DNA from: Streptomyces avidinii
Lineage (GTDB): Bacteria; Actinomycetota; Actinomycetes; Streptomycetales; Streptomycetaceae
Assembly: GCF_014650695.1 (NCBI RefSeq)
Contig: NZ_BMVL01000002.1
Coordinates: 424,721-488,720, forward strand
Length of the DNA: 64,000 bases
Direction of reading: 5' to 3'
The notes under the pieces are model-generated. The model saw only the letters and a list, made by a program, of their open reading frames with translations. It was not told the DNA's origin and did not search any database. This document shows, piece after piece, positions 60,798-64,000 of the stretch. Both the position numbers and the translations under genes were made by a program. How positions within the stretch are numbered: the stretch's first letter is position 1; each line of letters begins with the position of its first letter.

Positions 60798-61290
60798 GCC
60801 ACGTGTCGATGCCCAGGGTGGCGGCATGCTCGGCGAGGTGCTGGCGGTATCCGCCGTCGACCCACCCTTTGCGGATGGACGGGTGGTCGGCGGCGTCCTG
60901 GTCGACGAGGCGGGTGCGCCACGGAGTCCTGCACACTGGCCGCCGTGACCAGCACGGCGAGGAGGAGGCCGAGGGTGTCGGTGACGATGCTGCGTTTGCG
61001 GCCCGCGATCTTCTTGCCCGCGTCGACGCCCTGGCCGGCGGCAGGAACGCTGGTGGAGGTCTTGACGCTCCGAGCGTCGATCACGCACGCAGACGGCTCG
61101 GCATTCCGCCCTCCCTTCTCCCGCAAAGGCTGCCTGAGCAGGCTGTTGAGCTGGGCGAACACGCCCTCGCCAGCCCATCTGGCGAAGTAGCCGTAGACGC
61201 TCTGGTGCGGTGGGAAGTCATGCGGGAATACGCCCACTGGCATCCGGTACGGTCCACGTAGAGGATCGCGTTCATGATCTCGCGCAGGTC
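60798..61290 (-). pseudogene. IS5-family transposase remnant
   Basis: Minus-strand frames carry MNAILYVDRTGCQW, then HDFPPHQSVYGYFARWAGEG, then CVIDARSVKTS and GKKIAGRKRSIVTDTLGLLL. After a frame change come DHPSIRKGWVDGGYRQHLAE and HAATLGID. These are the conserved blocks of IS5-type transposases. The ends and terminal repeats are missing and at least two frameshifts are present. Confidence 0.85.
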
Positions 61291-61645
61291 ATGCCGCGGT
61301 CCGGTCCGCTCCAGGGCTCTGGCCGTTCGCCGGCGGCCATCGGAAGTCGGCGCAGCTGTACCGGTCCGGGATAGAAGGCTGCGGTGTCGGGGCCGGCCAT
61401 GTCTTCGCCGATGAGGTAGCGGTAGAGCCATTCGGCGAAGCTCATGTCGTACTGCGCCCAACCGCCTTCGCCGTCTTCGACCAAGAGCCGAAGGTGCGTT
61501 TCGTCCACAGCTACGAGGAACAGTGTCTCGCCTCGGTCGGTGCTGGCGATCGGCCACAGTCCGTTTGGGGTCCCGAAGCTCAACTCCGTGAGTCCGAACA
61601 GCAGGCGGGGGTCCGCGTCCGGGTCCACGTCATGCCAGGACACCT
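61291..61645 (-). pseudogene. SMI1/KNR4-family C-terminal remnant
   Basis: The frame reads SWHDVDPDADPRLLFGLTEL, FGTPNGLWPIASTDRGETLF and YDMSFAEWLYRYLIGED. This is the end of a SMI1/KNR4 (SUKH) protein, a family that includes immunity proteins. Its beginning is cut off at the junction with the exporter fragment, and its end runs into the IS5 remnant. Confidence 0.65.
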
Positions 61646-61649
61646 CGGT

Positions 61650-62558
61650 GCGCGACTGCCTCCAGTACGTGCTGGCCATGGCAGCGGGGGCCACGCTCGC
61701 CGCATCCCTGGCGGCCTCGGCCGGGATCCACGGGTGGACGTTCGGCATCCTCACCCTGGTCGCCCTCTGTGTCGGCAAAGCCCGGCGCTTCGGGCAGCAG
61801 GGCACCCAAGTCGCCGTCGTCGGCTTCTTCGCGTTCTCCTCCGGCCAAGGGCAGATCGACTACATCGGTCACCTGGCCGCGGCCGTGGGCATCGGCGCGC
61901 TCTGCGGCCTCGCCACCCATCTCGTTCTCGCTCCCGCCCGCCACACCCACCATCGGAAACAAGCCGTCACCGATCTCTACACCGCCATGGCCCAGCGCCT
62001 CACCGACCTCGCCGACACCCTCGAAGCAAGCGATCCCGCCCGGGACCACCTGCGCCAGTGGCGACGCGACTGGCACGGACTGTCCGCCGAATGTGAGCGC
62101 ATGCGGCACGCCATCGATACCGAGATCGAAAACGGCCGCATGAACCCCCGCCGGGCCTTCGGCGACTCCGACAAGGCCCTTCCCCGCGCCCGGGAAGCGA
62201 TCACCGTCGCCGAACGCGGCATGGACCACCTGCGCTCCATGACCCGAACCCTTGACTACGCCCTCGGCAGTGGGGAACTCGGGAATCTCCCCGCCCCTTT
62301 CCGGCCCCGTTTCAGCGCTGTCCTGCGCGCCGTGGCCACCGCGATGGAAAAGATCGGCCAGGAGTCCCCCACCGACCCGGACCTCCTCGACACGCAGATC
62401 GACGAAGCAGCCGCAGAACTCGAGCGGGTGCAGCGGCAAAAGGGACCACCCCGGATGCCTCTCCGGCCGTACACGCTTTACAGGGCACGCTGCTCACGGA
62501 TGCCGGCCGCCTCCTGGCCGATCTCCGGTCGGGCTGGCAGAGCGTCGCCAGTACGTGA
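61650..62558 (+). pseudogene. FUSC/aromatic acid exporter-family protein, truncated
   Basis: The frame begins LQYVLAMAAGATLAASLAAS in the middle of the membrane domain. It continues through two more helices to a long cytoplasmic helical region (LYTAMAQRLTDLADTLEASD; ERGMDHLRSMTRTLDYALGS). Near 62445 the frame changes and the end reads LLTDAGRLLADLRSGWQSVA. The N-terminal helices are missing. The family exports aromatic acids or similar compounds. Confidence 0.75.
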
Positions 62559-62761
62559 GGTTCCTCGATTCAGCATGGCCGGCGTGGTGTGTCAGCAGGG
62601 TCGGGGTAGACGGGACAGGAGAGACGTCAGGCGTCGGCAGCCGGGCGTCGCCCAACGGTCGAGTCGCCGACAAGGCCGACCGCGCCAACACCCCCGAAGA
62701 TGGCACCACCCGTCATGGACAGTCCGGCGAAGCGCGTGGCGTCGGCAAGGACGACCGAACC

Positions 62762-62812
62762 ATGAAAGCGGCAGTGTACGAAGGACCGCGGACGGGGAAG
62801 ACGCGACCCTGA
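62762..62812 (+). pseudogene. N-terminal scrap of a formaldehyde-dehydrogenase-type gene
   Basis: ATG 62762 gives MKAAVYEGPR and then leaves the family pattern, stopping at 62812. Zinc-dependent formaldehyde dehydrogenases typically begin MKAVVYEGPR. The next gene segment resumes near the end of the same family, so a large internal deletion separates them. Confidence 0.65.
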
Positions 62813-62814
62813 CC

Positions 62815-63288
62815 ATGAACGGACTCATCGACTCGGTCCGGTTCACCGGTGGCATCGGCGATGTCGGCGTGTTCCTGCCCGAGGGCCCGGGCGGCGCCGA
62901 GGCCCAGGGCGAGCTCGAAGCCCAGGGGAAGGTACCGCTGGACTTCGGCATGCTCTGGTTCAAGGGCCGGCGGATCGGCACCGGCCAGGCGCCGGTCAAG
63001 CGCTACAACCGGGCCCTGCGCGACCTGATCGCCGGCGGCAGGGCCGAGCCGAGCTTCCTCGTCCCCCACGAACTCACCCTCGACGAGGCCTCATCGGCGT
63101 ACGAGCACTTCGACAACCGTGACGACGGCTGGACCAAGGTCGTCCTCCACCCCTACGGCAGCCGGAGTAGCGCGGGCGGCTCCTCCCACCACACGCTGCA
63201 GGAACTACGCCGGGAAGCGAAGGCGCAGGGCATCGAAGGCCGCTCCCACATGAACAAGCAGCAGCTGGAACGGGCGCTCGAGTCTTGA
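62815..63288 (+). CDS. Fusion of a formaldehyde-dehydrogenase tail and a Rho-N-like motif
   Basis: The 157-codon frame first encodes LIDSVRFTGGIGDVGVFLPE and FGMLWFKGRRIGTGQAPVKR, then YNRALRDLIAGGRAEPSFLV and DNRDDGWTKVVLHPYG: the end of a glutathione-independent formaldehyde dehydrogenase. Without a stop it continues into TLQELRREAKAQGIEGRSHM then NKQQLERAL, a Rho-N-like motif closely related to the end of the protein at 58316. The catalytic and NAD-binding parts of the dehydrogenase are gone. An ATG at 62815 could start translation, but there is no ribosome site. Confidence 0.7.
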   Translation: MNGLIDSVRFTGGIGDVGVFLPEGPGGAEAQGELEAQGKVPLDFGMLWFKGRRIGTGQAPVKRYNRALRDLIAGGRAEPSFLVPHELTLDEASSAYEHFDNRDDGWTKVVLHPYGSRSSAGGSSHHTLQELRREAKAQGIEGRSHMNKQQLERALES

Positions 63289-63396
63289 GCCCATGGACGT
63301 CGCAGCGGCCGAGGGCGACCCCCGGCTGAATGAGCCAAAGCGGATGGATGGAGCCGCTTACGACATCAAAGCGGGGGGTGCGGGTAGCCGGACATC

Positions 63397-64000
63397 ATGG
63401 ACCTCAACACTCACACTCCGCTCCGTGCTGTCGCGCTCGTCTGCACCCTCTCGTCCTCGCCCGCTCCGTCCAGCTCCCAATTGCTGGCCGAGCAGACGAT
63501 GACCGCCCTCGCAGAGCACGGTGTAACGGGCAAGACGATTCGGATCGCCGACCACGACGTGAAGCCCGGTGTGAAGACCGACATGGGCGACGGCGACGCC
63601 TGGCCGGAGATCCGGGACACCATCCTGGGATGCGACATCCTGATCCTTTCGACGCCCATCTGGCTCGGCCACCCGTCCAGCATCGCCCAGCGGGTCCTGG
63701 AGCGCCTGGACGCGGAGCTCGGCGAGAGCGACGACGAGGGCCGCATGCTCACCTATGGCAAGGTCGCCGCGGTGTGCGTCGTGGGCAACGAGGACGGCGC
63801 CCACAAGGTCAGCGCCGACCTGTTCCAGGGCCTCAACGACGTCGGCTTCTCCCTCGCACCGAACGCCGTCACCTACTGGGTCGGCGAAGCCATGCAGGGC
63901 ACCGACTACCAGGACCTCGACAAGACCCCCGAGAAGACCGCCGCCGCCACGGCCACCTTGGCGGCCAACTCCGCCCACCTCGCCCGACGCCTCAAGACAG
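63397..64000 (+). CDS. Flavodoxin-like/NADPH-dependent FMN reductase-type protein (partial)
   Basis: The frame opens at ATG 63397 and runs off the window with 201 codons read. It has the flavodoxin-like fold: VALVCTLSSSPAPSSSQLLA (the SP-x-x-SxS FMN loop), DILILSTPIWLGHPSSIAQR and VAAVCVVGNEDGAHKVSADL. Such enzymes reduce FMN or quinones with NADPH, or act as tryptophan-repressor-binding-like proteins. It is likely complete or nearly so just beyond the end. Confidence 0.88.
   Translation, partial: MDLNTHTPLRAVALVCTLSSSPAPSSSQLLAEQTMTALAEHGVTGKTIRIADHDVKPGVKTDMGDGDAWPEIRDTILGCDILILSTPIWLGHPSSIAQRVLERLDAELGESDDEGRMLTYGKVAAVCVVGNEDGAHKVSADLFQGLNDVGFSLAPNAVTYWVGEAMQGTDYQDLDKTPEKTAAATATLAANSAHLARRLKT

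Noticed and set aside
61444..63288. A single 614-codon protein
   Set aside because: It joins antisense of a SMI1/KNR4 remnant, an exporter fragment and a dehydrogenase tail. These are separate decayed pieces that happen to share a frame.
1..64000. tRNA, rRNA, riboswitch or prophage genes
   Set aside because: Reading both strands gave no cloverleaf, rRNA segment, known riboswitch core, integrase or phage structural gene that I could support.

Overview
The window is high-GC actinobacterial DNA and almost certainly Streptomyces. It has the Streptomyces-type gas vesicle set in the order gvpO-A-F-G-J-L-S-K, a RheA/Hsp18 heat-shock locus with the known operator motif, an actinobacterial ECF sigma/Asp23 stress region, many STAS anti-anti-sigma proteins and strong GGAGG ribosome sites with frequent GTG starts. 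No rRNA, tRNA, CRISPR array or intact mobile element is visible. The content (stress accessory genes, redundancy, many gene remnants) suggests a variable chromosomal arm rather than the core; that placement is an inference.

Layout. 0-2.2 kb: gene remnants, a secreted CAP-domain protein and an IS5 scrap. 2.5-6.4 kb: a minus-strand operon for a LodA/GoxA-type quinoprotein oxidase, its LodB-like flavoprotein and a frameshifted third gene. 7.6-13.9 kb: an F420-dependent enzyme, DUF2945, a decayed PAS-type sensor gene, PRC-barrel, a STAS protein and a CPA1 antiporter. 14-17.4 kb: one intact SDR, an SRPBCC protein and several remnants. 17.5-21.3 kb: a stand-alone respiratory module (qcrB convergent with ctaD-ctaF). 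21.8-26.3 kb: CBM48 protein, two DUF2267 proteins, hsp18/rheA with two operators, STAS, and a second Hsp20. 27.3-34.4 kb: TetR regulator, the gas vesicle operon, a divergent gvpY/gvpZ-like pair with extreme charged tails, and CsbD. 34.6-39 kb: an Asp23/AmaP envelope-stress operon divergent from an ECF sigma, a zinc-motif anti-sigma and a further Asp23-like gene. 39-43 kb: GlsB, CsbD, PPK2 and STAS among remnants. 43.8-49.3 kb: an operon of asparagine-synthase-type amidotransferase, S9 peptidase and PLP decarboxylase. 49.5-57.8 kb: DUF5133, isochorismatase-type hydrolase, second GlsB, SDRs, LigD-type polymerase domain and an M20 amidohydrolase, again among remnants. 58-64 kb: Rho-N-like small protein, SRPBCC/FAD oxidoreductase pair, IS5 remnant, several chimeric fragments, and the start of an FMN-reductase-type gene cut by the window end.

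Two themes stand out. First, this is a stress and dormancy region: gas vesicles, small heat-shock proteins, CsbD, GlsB, Asp23, PRC-barrel, STAS/sigma regulators, PPK2 and LigD polymerase. Three spaced sites with the same sigma-B-like pattern (GNNT-N15-GGGTAG) precede or lie near such genes. Second, it is a gene graveyard: about twenty truncated, frameshifted or fused remnants were read out by translation. Several have an intact or second copy of the same family elsewhere in the window (CBM48, RheA, DUF5133, SDR, formaldehyde-dehydrogenase tail, PAS/PP2C parts), which suggests repeated duplication and decay.
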